Source: Thiobacillus sp. UBA6205 (lineage in GTDB: Bacteria > Pseudomonadota > Gammaproteobacteria > Burkholderiales > Thiobacillaceae). From it: 18,856 bases of DNA. The stretch spans positions 37,476-56,331 of the forward strand of contig DISR01000079.1 in assembly GCA_002421825.1 (NCBI GenBank), in the 5' to 3' direction. The notes beneath the pieces are model-generated. The model ran no database searches and was not told the origin of the DNA. It worked only from the letters and a program-made list of their open reading frames with translations. Numbering within the stretch: position 1 is the stretch's first letter; each line of letters begins with the position of its first letter. The translations under genes were made by a program, and so were the position numbers. Shown one piece after another: positions 1-7,976 of this stretch.

Positions 1-43
1 GGTCCATCCAGGCGGAAATCAACTCTTTGCAAGGAATGCAGTA

Positions 44-1210
44 ATGAAAATTGCCATTGCCGGAACAGGCTACGTTGGATTGTCCAATGCGGTCCTGCTC
101 TCGCAACACAATGAAGTCGTCGCGCTCGACATCGTTCCCGAGAAGGTGGCGATGCTGAACCGCAAGGAATCGCCCATCATGGATGCGGAGATCGAGGACT
201 ACCTCCAGCACAAGCCGCTCATGCTGCGTGCCACGATGGACAAGCGCGAAGCCTACGAAGGGGCGGACTTCGTCATCATTGCCACACCCACCGACTACGA
301 CCCGGAAACCAACTACTTCAACACGCGTTCCATCGAGGCCGTGATCCGCGACGTGATGGCGATCAACCCGAACGCGGTGATGGTGATCAAGTCCACGGTG
401 CCGGTCGGCTATACCGCCAAGACCCGGGCGCAACTGGGCTGCGACAAGCTGATCTTCTCCCCAGAGTTCCTGCGCGAAGGCCAGGCCCTGCATGACAACC
501 TCTATCCCTCGCGCATCATCGTCGGCGAGCGCTCGGAACGGGCAAGGATGTTTGCCGACCTGCTCAAGCAGGGCGCGATCAAGCAGGACATTCCCGTTCT
601 GTTCACCGACTCGACCGAGGCCGAGGCGATCAAGCTGTTCGCGAACACCTACCTGGCCATGCGCGTGGCATACTTCAACGAGCTGGATACCTATGCCTCG
701 ACCCATGGCCTGGACAGCCGCCAGATCATCGAGGGCGTCAGCCTCGATCCGCGCATCGGCAGCCATTACAACAATCCCTCGTTCGGCTATGGCGGCTACT
801 GCCTGCCCAAGGACACCAAGCAGCTGCTGGCCAATTATCGCGACGTCCCGCAGAACCTCATCCACGCCATCGTCGAATCGAACACTACGCGCAAGGATTT
901 CATCGCCGATTCCATCATCCACATGAATCCCCGAGTGGTCGGCATCCATCGCCTGATCATGAAGACCGGCTCGGACAATTTCCGCGCATCCAGCATCCAG
1001 GGCATCATGAAACGCATCAAGGCCAAGGGCATCGAGGTCATCGTATACGAGCCAGTGCTCAAGGAGGCCGAGTTCTTTCATTCGCGGGTGGTCAACGATC
1101 TGGATGAGTTCAAGCGCCTGTCGGATGTAATCGTCGCAAACCGCATGACTGACGAACTGCGGGACGTGACGGACAAGGTCTATACCCGCGACCTCTTCAG
1201 TAAGGACTGA
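44..1210 (+). CDS. ugd: UDP-glucose 6-dehydrogenase
   Basis: Oxidises UDP-glucose to UDP-glucuronate with two NAD+, feeding capsule, exopolysaccharide or LPS sugar synthesis in the cytoplasm. The 388-residue protein has an N-terminal Rossmann motif GTGYVG (residues 7-12), the conserved KSTVPVGYT stretch near 116-124, SPEFLREG near 139-146, and the catalytic-cysteine motif FGYGGYCLPKD with Cys253. Length and sequence match the short enterobacterial-type Ugd (E. coli, about 388 residues). The ATG is preceded by AAGGA at eight bases, a good ribosome-binding site. It is the first of a plus-strand run followed by hldA 51 bases later, which fits an envelope-polysaccharide role. Family assignment is secure. 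Which polymer receives the glucuronate cannot be told from this window. Confidence 0.96.
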   Translation: MKIAIAGTGYVGLSNAVLLSQHNEVVALDIVPEKVAMLNRKESPIMDAEIEDYLQHKPLMLRATMDKREAYEGADFVIIATPTDYDPETNYFNTRSIEAVIRDVMAINPNAVMVIKSTVPVGYTAKTRAQLGCDKLIFSPEFLREGQALHDNLYPSRIIVGERSERARMFADLLKQGAIKQDIPVLFTDSTEAEAIKLFANTYLAMRVAYFNELDTYASTHGLDSRQIIEGVSLDPRIGSHYNNPSFGYGGYCLPKDTKQLLANYRDVPQNLIHAIVESNTTRKDFIADSIIHMNPRVVGIHRLIMKTGSDNFRASSIQGIMKRIKAKGIEVIVYEPVLKEAEFFHSRVVNDLDEFKRLSDVIVANRMTDELRDVTDKVYTRDLFSKD

Positions 1211-1261
1211 ACTGAAACAACCGGATATGCAGCGCGATTGCCGACAGACGAGAAGCCATCA

Positions 1262-2194
1262 ATGATCGACGCCCCCACTCTGCAGCGTGCCCGCATCCTC
1301 GTGGTCGGGGATGTCATGCTGGACCGCTACTGGTTCGGCGATGTCTCGCGCATTTCGCCCGAGGCGCCGGTTCCGGTGGTCAAGGTCGGGCGCAGCGAGG
1401 AACGCCTGGGCGGGGCGGCCAACGTCGCGCGCAACATCGCTGCATTGGGAGCGAACTGCACGCTGCTGTCGGTGGTGGGCACGGACGAGGCGGGGCAGAC
1501 ATTGATGAGCCTGCTCGCAGCCGAGGAAATCGACGCGCGCCTGCACCAGGACGGCGGCGTGGCGACCACCGTCAAGCTGCGCGTCATCGGCCGGCAGCAG
1601 CAATTGCTGCGCATCGATTTCGAGACCCAGCCCAGCCATGAGGTGCTGTCCGCCAAGCTCGAGGAATTCGAGCGCCTGGTGAAGGACTGCGACGTGGTGG
1701 TGCTGTCCGACTACGGCAAGGGCGGGCTGCTGCACATTGAAAAAATGATCGAGCGCGCACGCCAGCTGGGCAAGCGCGTGCTGGTCGACCCCAAGGGCGA
1801 TGACTACGCGCGTTATGCCGGCGCCACCCTGCTGACGCCCAATCGCGCCGAATTCCGCGAAGTGGCCGGAAGCTGGAAAAGCGAAAACGACTTCGATGCC
1901 AAGGCCGAAGCCTTGCGCAGGGAACTCGGCCTGGAGGCCCTGTTGATCACGCGCAGCGAGGAAGGCATGAGCCTGTTCCGCGATAGCCGGGTCGACCACG
2001 TGGCGGCGCAGGCACGCGAGGTTTTCGACGTGTCTGGCGCCGGCGACACCGTGATCGCCACCCTGGCGGCGGCGCTGGCGGCAGGCGAGGATTACGTGGA
2101 GGCGATGCGGCTGGCCAACAAGGCGGGCGGCATCGTCGTCGGCAAACTGGGCACGGCGATCGTTACGCCATCAGAATTGTTCGGACAGGAATGA
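1262..2194 (+). CDS. hldA: D-glycero-beta-D-manno-heptose-7-phosphate kinase (HldA/RfaE1)
   Basis: Phosphorylates heptose 7-phosphate at C1 using ATP in the ADP-heptose pathway for the LPS inner core. This is a PfkB/ribokinase-fold protein of 310 residues. It has the N-terminal VVGDVMLDRYW and ISPEAPVPVV segments, substrate loop GGAAN (50-54) and C-terminal anion-hole/catalytic GAGD (259-262; Asp262 is the expected base). I chose the ATG at 1262 because it aligns with the start of E. coli HldE. An in-frame TTG at 1238 would add eight unconserved residues. The cytidylyltransferase-like domain fused in E. coli HldE is absent, so a separate hldC (rfaE2) should exist elsewhere. The stop lies two bases before the preferred hldD start, implying co-translation. 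Confidence 0.94.
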   Translation: MIDAPTLQRARILVVGDVMLDRYWFGDVSRISPEAPVPVVKVGRSEERLGGAANVARNIAALGANCTLLSVVGTDEAGQTLMSLLAAEEIDARLHQDGGVATTVKLRVIGRQQQLLRIDFETQPSHEVLSAKLEEFERLVKDCDVVVLSDYGKGGLLHIEKMIERARQLGKRVLVDPKGDDYARYAGATLLTPNRAEFREVAGSWKSENDFDAKAEALRRELGLEALLITRSEEGMSLFRDSRVDHVAAQAREVFDVSGAGDTVIATLAAALAAGEDYVEAMRLANKAGGIVVGKLGTAIVTPSELFGQE

Positions 2195-2196
2195 GC

Positions 2197-3195
2197 ATGT
2201 ATTACATAGTGACCGGCGCGGCCGGTTTTATCGGCGCCAATATCGTCAAAGCTCTCAATGATCGCGGCGAGAGCAACATCATCGCGGTCGACAACCTGAC
2301 CAAGGCCGACAAGTTCAAGAACCTGGTCGATTGCGAAATCGCCGACTATCTCGACAAGAAGGATTTCATCAGCCTGGTCGAGACCGGCGTGCTGGACGGT
2401 TCGGTCGAGGCGGTATTCCATGAGGGCGCCTGCTCCGACACCATGGAAACCGACGGCCGCTACATGATGGAGAACAACTACCGCTACTCCGTGTCGCTGC
2501 TCAAGTTCTGCCAGGACAACGACGCACCTTTCCTGTATGCCTCCTCGGCCAGCGTATACGGCGCCGGCCGCGTGTTCCGCGAAGAGCGCGAGCACGAGGG
2601 GCCGCTCAACGTCTACGGTTATTCCAAATTCCTGTTCGACCAGACCGTGCGCCGCATGTGGGACGAGCGCGGCGCGCAGATCGTCGGTTTCCGCTACTTC
2701 AACGTCTACGGCCCGCGCGAGCAGCACAAGGGGCGCATGGCCTCGGTCGCCTTCCATTTCTTCAGCCAGTACCGCGAGCAGGGGAAGGTCAAGCTGTTCG
2801 AAGGCTGCGAAGGCTATGAAAATGGAGAACAGCGCCGCGATTTCGTGTCGGTGGAGGACATCGTCAAAGTCAATTTGTGGTGCCTGGATAACCCCGAGGT
2901 CTCCGGGATTTTCAATCTCGGCACCGGCCGCTGCCAGAGTTTCAACGATGTCGCGGTGGCGACCGTGAATGCCTGCCGCGCGCGCGAAGGCCGGGAGCCG
3001 CTGAGCCTGGCCGAGATGCAGGCGCAGGGCATTATCGAGTACATTGGTTTTCCCGAGGCGCTCAAGGGAAAGTACCAGAGCTACACCGAGGCCGACATGA
3101 GCGCGCTGCGCGAAGCCGGTTACGACGCGCCCTTCTTCACGGTGGAAGAGGGCGTGGAAAGGTATGTGGAACATCTCGCAAGGCAGCAGAACTGA
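2197..3195 (+). CDS. hldD: ADP-L-glycero-D-manno-heptose 6-epimerase
   Basis: NADP-dependent short-chain-dehydrogenase-fold epimerase that inverts C6 of ADP-D-glycero-heptose, the last step before heptose enters LPS core. The protein of 332 residues shows GAAGFIG (7-13), HEGACS near 75-80, YASSASVYG with Ser116/117, and the catalytic pair Tyr140-X3-Lys144 in VYGYSK. This numbering equals that of E. coli HldD when translation starts at the ATG at 2197. The motif ACAGGA ends six bases before that ATG but abuts the alternative ATG at 2191, so 2197 is preferred. The gene follows hldA by two bases and is followed by an inverted-repeat element before cysM. Confident call. Confidence 0.96.
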   Translation: MYYIVTGAAGFIGANIVKALNDRGESNIIAVDNLTKADKFKNLVDCEIADYLDKKDFISLVETGVLDGSVEAVFHEGACSDTMETDGRYMMENNYRYSVSLLKFCQDNDAPFLYASSASVYGAGRVFREEREHEGPLNVYGYSKFLFDQTVRRMWDERGAQIVGFRYFNVYGPREQHKGRMASVAFHFFSQYREQGKVKLFEGCEGYENGEQRRDFVSVEDIVKVNLWCLDNPEVSGIFNLGTGRCQSFNDVAVATVNACRAREGREPLSLAEMQAQGIIEYIGFPEALKGKYQSYTEADMSALREAGYDAPFFTVEEGVERYVEHLARQQN

Positions 3196-3268
3196 CCGCC
3201 GCGGGGAACGCGGAGAAAGCGGAGTGAAGAAAACAAAACTCGGCGTTCTCCGCCTCCTCCGCAGTTAA
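3194..3268. repeat. Intergenic 9-nt-period inverted repeat, copy 1 (hldD/cysM gap)
   Basis: Left arm 3199-3224 and right arm 3239-3264 are imperfectly complementary (about 20 of 26 positions), with a 14-base loop. Each arm splits into three 9-mers: CGCGGGGAA, CGCGGAGAA, AGCGGAGTG on the left, and (reverse complement) TGCGGAGGA, GGCGGAGAA, CGCCGAGTT on the right. The right edge carries GTTAAC and the left edge CTGACC. It fills nearly all of the hldD-cysM gap and starts at the hldD stop codon. It could act as an attenuator or RNA-stability hairpin. Function is not shown by the sequence. Confidence 0.75.
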
Positions 3269-3284
3269 CATGACAGGTAGAACC

Positions 3285-4172
3285 ATGTGGAAACATATTG
3301 AGGATTTCGTCGGCAATACCCCGCTGGTGGCCTTGAAGCGCATGCAAGGCAGCACCAGCAACACCATCCTGCTCAAGCTCGAAGGCAACAATCCTGCCGG
3401 CTCGGTCAAGGACAGGGCCGCACTGTCCATGATCAGGCGCGCCGAGGCGCGCGGCGAAATCAAGCCCGGCGATACCCTGATCGAGGCGACCTCCGGCAAC
3501 ACCGGCATCGCACTCGCCATGGCCGCGGCCGTGATGGGCTACAGGATGATCCTGGTCATGCCCGAGCACCTGTCCATCGAGCGCCGGCAGAGCATGGCCG
3601 CCTACGGCGCGCGGATCGTGCTGACCCCGAAGGCGGGCGGCATGGAAAAGGCGCGCGACATCGCCGATGAGATGGTGCGCGGAGGACAAGGCATCATGCT
3701 CGACCAGTTCTCCAACCCGGACAACCCCATCGCGCATTACGAAGGCACCGGCCCGGAAATCTGGCGCGACACCGAAGGCAGGATCACGCACTTCGTGTCC
3801 AGCATGGGCACCACCGGCACCATCATGGGCTGCTCGCGCTACTTCAAGGAAGTGAACCCGGCCATCCAGGTCGTCGGCGTGCAGCCTGAAGAAGGCGCGC
3901 AGATCCCCGGCATCCGCAAATGGCCAGAAGCCTATTTGCCGAAGATCTGCGACTTCAGCATGATCGACAGCATGATCTACGTCGGCCAGCAGGCGGCGGA
4001 AGAAACCACGCGCCGGCTGGCGCGCGAGGAGGGCATCTTCGCCGGCGTCTCTTCCGGCGGTGCGCTGTATGCTGCGCTGCAGTTGTCGAAACAAGTCGAG
4101 AACGCCGTCATCGTCTCCATCGTCTGCGACCGCGGCGACCGCTATCTTTCGACAGGCATTTTCCCGGCCTGA
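3285..4172 (+). CDS. cysM: Cysteine synthase B (O-acetylserine sulfhydrylase)
   Basis: PLP enzyme making cysteine from O-acetylserine and sulfide; CysM-type enzymes can also use thiosulfate. The 295-residue protein has NTPLVAL near the N-terminus, the PLP-binding lysine K42 in GSVKDRAALSM, the substrate loop TSGNTG (69-74), THFVSSMGTTGT, QPEEGAQIPGIRKWP and the C-terminal CDRGDRYLSTG. These are closest in memory to E. coli CysM rather than CysK, notably the NNPAGSVKDRAALSMI block. The ATG at 3285 has AGGTAG just upstream. An ATG at 3270, on the edge of the repeat, would add five residues and lacks a better signal. The TGA stop shares one base with the radA start (TGATG), so the two are likely translationally coupled. 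Confidence 0.95.
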   Translation: MWKHIEDFVGNTPLVALKRMQGSTSNTILLKLEGNNPAGSVKDRAALSMIRRAEARGEIKPGDTLIEATSGNTGIALAMAAAVMGYRMILVMPEHLSIERRQSMAAYGARIVLTPKAGGMEKARDIADEMVRGGQGIMLDQFSNPDNPIAHYEGTGPEIWRDTEGRITHFVSSMGTTGTIMGCSRYFKEVNPAIQVVGVQPEEGAQIPGIRKWPEAYLPKICDFSMIDSMIYVGQQAAEETTRRLAREEGIFAGVSSGGALYAALQLSKQVENAVIVSIVCDRGDRYLSTGIFPA

Positions 4173-5524
4173 TGGCTAAAGCCAAGTCCCAGTACACCTG
4201 CACCGAATGCGGCGGCAGTTCGCCCAAGTGGCAGGGCCAGTGCCCGGCCTGCGGGGCCTGGAACACGCTGGTGGAAACCGTGCTCGAGAAAGCCGCGGCA
4301 AGCCGCTTCCAATCGCTCGCCTCAACCAGTGAAGTAAAGTCGCTGGCCGAAGTCGAGGCCGTCGAAGACGAGCGCATTCCCACCGACATCATTGAACTCG
4401 ACCGCGTGCTGGGCGGCGGCCTGGTCAGGGGCGGAGTGGTGCTGATCGGCGGCGACCCCGGCATCGGCAAGTCCACCCTTTTGTTGCAGGCGCTCGCGCA
4501 TCTTTCCAACCAGTTGCCCACGCTCTACGTCAGCGGCGAGGAATCCTCGCGCCAGGTGGCGCTGCGTGCCAAGCGCCTCAACCTCAAGGCCGAGAATCTG
4601 CCGCTGCTGGCCGAGATCCAGCTGGAAAAAATCCTCGCCGTGCTGGAAGAGCGCAAGCCGCAGGTCGCTGTGGTTGATTCGATCCAGACCGTCTATTCCG
4701 AGGCGCTGGCTTCGGCGCCGGGCTCGGTGGCGCAGGTGCGCGAATGCGCGGCGCAGCTTACGCGCTACGCCAAGCGCAGCGGCACCAGCCTGTTCCTGGT
4801 CGGCCACGTCACCAAGGAAGGCGCCCTTGCCGGGCCGCGCGTGCTGGAGCACATGGTCGATACCGTGCTCTATTTCGAGGGCGATACCGGCTCGTCTTTC
4901 CGATTGGTGCGCGCGTTCAAGAACCGCTTCGGCGCGGTCAACGAACTGGGCGTGTTCGCCATGACCGAAACCGGCTTGAAGAACGTCACCAACCCCTCGG
5001 CGCTGTTTCTCTCGCGCCACGGCCAGCCGGTGCCGGGCGCCTGCGTGGTGGTGACGCAGGAAGGTTCACGTCCCTTGCTGGTGGAAATCCAGGCCCTGGT
5101 GGATTCCGCGAACAGTGGCAACCCGCGCCGGCTTTCGGTCGGCCTGGAAAGCAACCGCCTCGCCATGCTGCTCGCGGTTCTGCATCGCCATGCCGGCGTG
5201 GCCTGCTTCGACCAGGACGTGTTCATCAATGCGGTGGGGGGCGTGAAGATCGCCGAGCCTGCCGCCGACCTCGCCGTGCTGGCCGCGATCGTCTCCTCAT
5301 TGAAGAGCAAGCCGGTGCGCGACAAGCTGGTGGTTTTCGGCGAAGTCGGCCTGGCGGGCGAAATCCGTCCCGTGCAGCGCGGCCAGGAGCGTTTGAAGGA
5401 AGCCGCCAAGCTCGGCTTCACCCACGCCATCATTCCGGCGGCCAATCAGCCCAAGAACAAGATTCCAGGCATGGAAGTGATTCCGGTCAACCGCGTGGAC
5501 GAGGCGCTCGGCCAGTTGTTCTGA
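4172..5524 (+). CDS. radA: DNA recombination/repair protein RadA
   Basis: RadA (Sms) is a RecA-family ATPase with DnaB-like helicase activity that promotes branch migration and processing of recombination intermediates. The 450-residue product shows, in order, a C4 zinc finger (Cys10, Cys13, Cys24, Cys27), a Walker A GDPGIGKS (94-101, Lys100), YVSGEES, a Walker B region VAVVDSIQT, the RadA-specific KNRFG motif within FKNRFGAVNELG, and a C-terminal Lon-protease-like domain with GGVKIAEPAADLAVL. Length is close to E. coli RadA (460). The start overlaps the cysM stop by one base. The reading frame stays open upstream to 3920, but that part antisense-shadows cysM and is not conserved RadA sequence. 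A purine-rich inverted repeat lies directly downstream. Confidence 0.97.
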   Translation: MAKAKSQYTCTECGGSSPKWQGQCPACGAWNTLVETVLEKAAASRFQSLASTSEVKSLAEVEAVEDERIPTDIIELDRVLGGGLVRGGVVLIGGDPGIGKSTLLLQALAHLSNQLPTLYVSGEESSRQVALRAKRLNLKAENLPLLAEIQLEKILAVLEERKPQVAVVDSIQTVYSEALASAPGSVAQVRECAAQLTRYAKRSGTSLFLVGHVTKEGALAGPRVLEHMVDTVLYFEGDTGSSFRLVRAFKNRFGAVNELGVFAMTETGLKNVTNPSALFLSRHGQPVPGACVVVTQEGSRPLLVEIQALVDSANSGNPRRLSVGLESNRLAMLLAVLHRHAGVACFDQDVFINAVGGVKIAEPAADLAVLAAIVSSLKSKPVRDKLVVFGEVGLAGEIRPVQRGQERLKEAAKLGFTHAIIPAANQPKNKIPGMEVIPVNRVDEALGQLF

Positions 5525-5536
5525 GAGAGAAAACAT

Positions 5537-5624
5537 TTAACAGGGAGGAAGGGGAGGTAAGGGAGTAAAGCGGGAGATATCGCTTTTGGTTTTCCTCCCC
5601 TTCCTCTCTTACCTCTCTGTAATT
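5537..5624. repeat. Intergenic 9-nt-period inverted repeat, copy 2 (between convergent radA and SDR gene)
   Basis: Left arm 5541-5565 and right arm 5595-5619 match in inverted orientation at about 19 of 25 positions, with GAGGAAGGGGAGG and CCTCCCCTTCCTC as the best stretches. Units of nine: CAGGGAGGA, AGGGGAGGT, AAGGGAGTA on the left, and (reverse complement) CAGAGAGGT, AAGAGAGGA, AGGGGAGGA on the right. TTTAACAG forms the left edge and TTACAG, read on the other strand, the right edge. The position between two convergent genes would suit a bidirectional terminator, but no clear T-tract follows either arm. Confidence 0.72.
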
Positions 5625-5652
5625 GCTTTCCAGGTTTCTCGCAGCTCTGCGT

Positions 5653-6405
5653 TTATTTGGTTTTGCCGCACTCGATAACCTGCCCGCGCACCTCGCGGCT
5701 GTCGGGTCCCATCAGCCACAGATACCAGGGCATCAGGTCGGCCATCTGCGGCAGGGCGGCGGGGTCTTCGCCGGGATGGGTCTTGCGCCTGAGCGGCGAG
5801 GCGACCGGACCGGGAACCAGGGTGTTCACGCGAATGTTTGGCGTCTGTTCGAGTTCTTCGCTCAGTATCGTGGTCAGCGCATCCAGCCCGGACTTGGACA
5901 CCGCATAGCCGCCCCAGTAGGCGGCGGGGTGCTGGCCGTGGGTTTCGCCGGTGAAGACGACGGAGGCGTCGGGCGAGGACTTCAGCAGCGGCAGGCAGGC
6001 CTTGGTCAATGCGAAGGGTGCCGCCAGGTTCACTTTCAGCAGCGTGTTCCACTGCTCAAGGGTTTGCAGGTGCAAAGGCGTCAGGCTGAAATAGGCGGCG
6101 GCGCTGTGCAGGATGCCGTCCAGGCGTTTGAGATGATAGGAAATCGTGCCGGCCAGGCGCTCGAAGCCGTCGTCGTCGGCAGCGGCAAGGTCGAAGGGGA
6201 ACATCGCGGGTTCCGGCCCGCCGGCGGCGACGATCTCGTCGTATACCGCTTCGAGGTTCTTTTCCTTGCGTCCCAGCAGGGCGACGGTGGCGCCGTGTTT
6301 CGCATAAGCCAGCGCGGCTTCGCGGCCGAGGCCGGTGCCGGCGCCGGTCACCAGGACCACACGATTTTTCAGGGAGTCGGGAGCGGATTGGACAGGCTGG
6401 GTCAT
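5653..6405 (-). CDS. YciK-family short-chain dehydrogenase/reductase
   Basis: A 250-residue classical SDR with NAD(P)-binding TGAGTGLG (20-27), the LHSAAA segment near 100-104 in place of NNAG, and catalytic YAVSK (Tyr167, Lys171). The C-terminal block with LMPWYLWLMGPDSR closely resembles E. coli YciK (MPLYLWLMGDDSR), so I assign that family; the substrate is unknown. The residue 13 before Tyr167, where SDRs usually have catalytic Ser, is Glu154, with Thr155 next to it. The ATG overlaps the hpnE stop by four bases (ATGA), indicating translational coupling as the last gene of the hpnCDE run. A role in hopanoid metabolism is possible from position only. It may be a passenger. Confidence 0.85.
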   Translation of the reverse strand: MTQPVQSAPDSLKNRVVLVTGAGTGLGREAALAYAKHGATVALLGRKEKNLEAVYDEIVAAGGPEPAMFPFDLAAADDDGFERLAGTISYHLKRLDGILHSAAAYFSLTPLHLQTLEQWNTLLKVNLAAPFALTKACLPLLKSSPDASVVFTGETHGQHPAAYWGGYAVSKSGLDALTTILSEELEQTPNIRVNTLVPGPVASPLRRKTHPGEDPAALPQMADLMPWYLWLMGPDSREVRGQVIECGKTK

Positions 6406-7700
6406 GGCGTTGCAAGTAAAGTTTGTGCGCATTGTACTCCGCTCCTTACCGCGCCTTCGATCGTGGCGGGGTAGGGACCGGCGACATAATCTCCGGCCAG
6501 GAACAAGTCCTGGCAGGGGGTCGTCAGGGACGGCCGGAACATGCCGGGCGCGCAGGTAAAGGTGGCGCGTTTCTCGGTCACGCGTCTGATCAGGCGCGGC
6601 GGCGGCAGCGGGCCGAATGCCTGCTGCATGCGCGCGTCGATTTCGTTTATCCAGCGCGCATCGTCCCAGTCCAGATGCGGGCCCTCGGCACTGGCCACGA
6701 CCGCGATCGTGTTGGCCAGGCCGCGGCTGGCGCGCATGTCGAAAATGAACAGCGGCACCGGATCCACCCAGCCGATCAGCGGTGTGGGGAATGCCGGCAG
6801 CGCCGGGTAATCCGCGTACACGGTAAGGATGGGCTGGTAGCTCAGCGTGTCGAGATTGCGCACCAGTTCCCGGCAATCGTTCAGCGGGCTCAGGAGGTCG
6901 ATGGCATGCGCGGGCGCGGTGGCGATGACGATCCTGTCGTGCACGGCTTCGCCGTCGTCCCACAATACCTTCCATTGCTGGCCGGAACGTTGCAGCGAGG
7001 AGATGCGGGTGCGGGTTTTGACCTTGCCGCCATTCCTTTCCAGCCAGGCGGCGGCGGGTTCGGGGAAGAGGGCGGAGAGGTCTTGCGCGGGAATCAGGAA
7101 ATCGCTGTTCGCCGCCTTGCCGGTCAGCGCGTCCTGCAGCACCCGCGCGAACACGCGGAACGAGGCCTGTTCGATCGGCGTGTTCAGCGCCGCCACGCAA
7201 ATGGATTCCCACAGATAACGGCGCACGGCTGTCGGCTGGCCGGCAAGCGCCTCAGCCACGCTCATGTCGGTATCGGGCGCGAAGCCGATTCTTTTCAGCG
7301 CCTGCATGAAGCGGATGGCGGAAATTTTTTCCGCCAGCGTCAGCCCGCGCGCGAACAGCAGGGCGGCGGCAAGATGCAGCGGGGCGGGCAGGCGCGGCGC
7401 ACGTATGCGCACGCCATCCGGGTAATCCAGCGCCAGCGGCAGGCGCAGGAAACCGCTTGTCGAACTGCCCGACGAAACCGTTTCCATCAGGCGCAGGGTT
7501 TCGCTGTAGGCGCCGGCCAGAATGTGCTGGCCGTTGTCGAACGACGGGCCGCCGCTCGCTTCCGGGCTGCCCCCCATGCGCCTGGCGCGGCCGCCCAGCA
7601 CCCTGCCGGCTTCGTATACCGTGACCGGGTGAGCTGCGCGCGCGAGTTCGACGGCGGCGGCGAAGCCCGACCAGCCCCCGCCGATGATGCCGATGTTCAT
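6402..7700 (-). CDS. hpnE: Hydroxysqualene dehydroxylase HpnE
   Basis: FAD-dependent enzyme that reduces hydroxysqualene to squalene, the last step of the bacterial HpnCDE route from farnesyl diphosphate. The 432-residue protein starts with the dinucleotide-binding motif GGGWSG (7-12), followed by VTVYEAGRVLGGRARR, typical of the phytoene-desaturase/amine-oxidase superfamily. A second FAD-contacting stretch, FLAGDYVAG, lies near the C-terminus. The start at 7700 gives the family's MNIGIIGGG beginning. The frame continues upstream to 7850, but that part is translated from the inverted-repeat element. The only Shine-Dalgarno-like sequence, AGAGG nine bases before the ATG, lies inside the terminal repeat of that element. 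Neighbours hpnD and hpnC support the call. Confidence 0.93.
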   Translation of the reverse strand: MNIGIIGGGWSGFAAAVELARAAHPVTVYEAGRVLGGRARRMGGSPEASGGPSFDNGQHILAGAYSETLRLMETVSSGSSTSGFLRLPLALDYPDGVRIRAPRLPAPLHLAAALLFARGLTLAEKISAIRFMQALKRIGFAPDTDMSVAEALAGQPTAVRRYLWESICVAALNTPIEQASFRVFARVLQDALTGKAANSDFLIPAQDLSALFPEPAAAWLERNGGKVKTRTRISSLQRSGQQWKVLWDDGEAVHDRIVIATAPAHAIDLLSPLNDCRELVRNLDTLSYQPILTVYADYPALPAFPTPLIGWVDPVPLFIFDMRASRGLANTIAVVASAEGPHLDWDDARWINEIDARMQQAFGPLPPPRLIRRVTEKRATFTCAPGMFRPSLTTPCQDLFLAGDYVAGPYPATIEGAVRSGVQCAQTLLATP

Positions 7701-7704
7701 GCTA

Positions 7705-7976
7705 GGGAGCCTCTGAAGGAATCCCACATGGCCGCGGCGCGGCTTTCCGGGATGGGATGCGCGAAGCGGCGCGCAGCAAATGGCAACCCCCTTTGCAAGC
7801 GGCGCGACAAAGCAGACCGCCCGGAAAGCCACGCCCCGAAGGGTTTGCACGAAAAATGCCCATTTGCGGCGTTGCGCTCCTCGGTTCGTATGTCGAATAC
7901 GACCTTCGTCGCGCGCCTAGCATCTGAGCATTTTTCGTGCAAACGCGGCTCATGGAGGACTCCTTCAGAGGCTCCC
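7705..7976. mobile_element. 272-bp MITE-like element between hpnD and hpnE
   Basis: The segment is bounded by inverted terminal repeats: GGGAGCCTCTGAAGGA at 7705-7720 and its exact complement TCCTTCAGAGGCTCCC at 7961-7976. Similarity continues a few bases inward with one mismatch. It contains no plausible gene. Inside are two further hairpins: GGCTTTCCGGG (7741-7751) with CCCGGAAAGCC (7820-7830), and a perfect 17-bp pair at 7843-7859 and 7928-7944 (GTTTGCACGAAAAATGC and its complement). A smaller TCGTAT/ATACGA palindrome lies at 7886-7902. No clear target duplication is visible (flanks GCTA and AAGG). This is consistent with a non-autonomous transposable element or a REP-like mosaic; no transposase is present in the window. 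Confidence 0.75.

Noticed and set aside
3920..4171. N-terminal extension of RadA
   Set aside because: Overlaps the cysM coding region in another frame; the ATG at 4172 gives the conserved RadA N-terminus with the zinc finger directly after it.
6406..7212. Upstream extension of the SDR frame on the minus strand
   Set aside because: Overlaps hpnE in another frame; the ATG at 6405 with the ATGA overlap and the SDR motif near residue 20 is the natural start.
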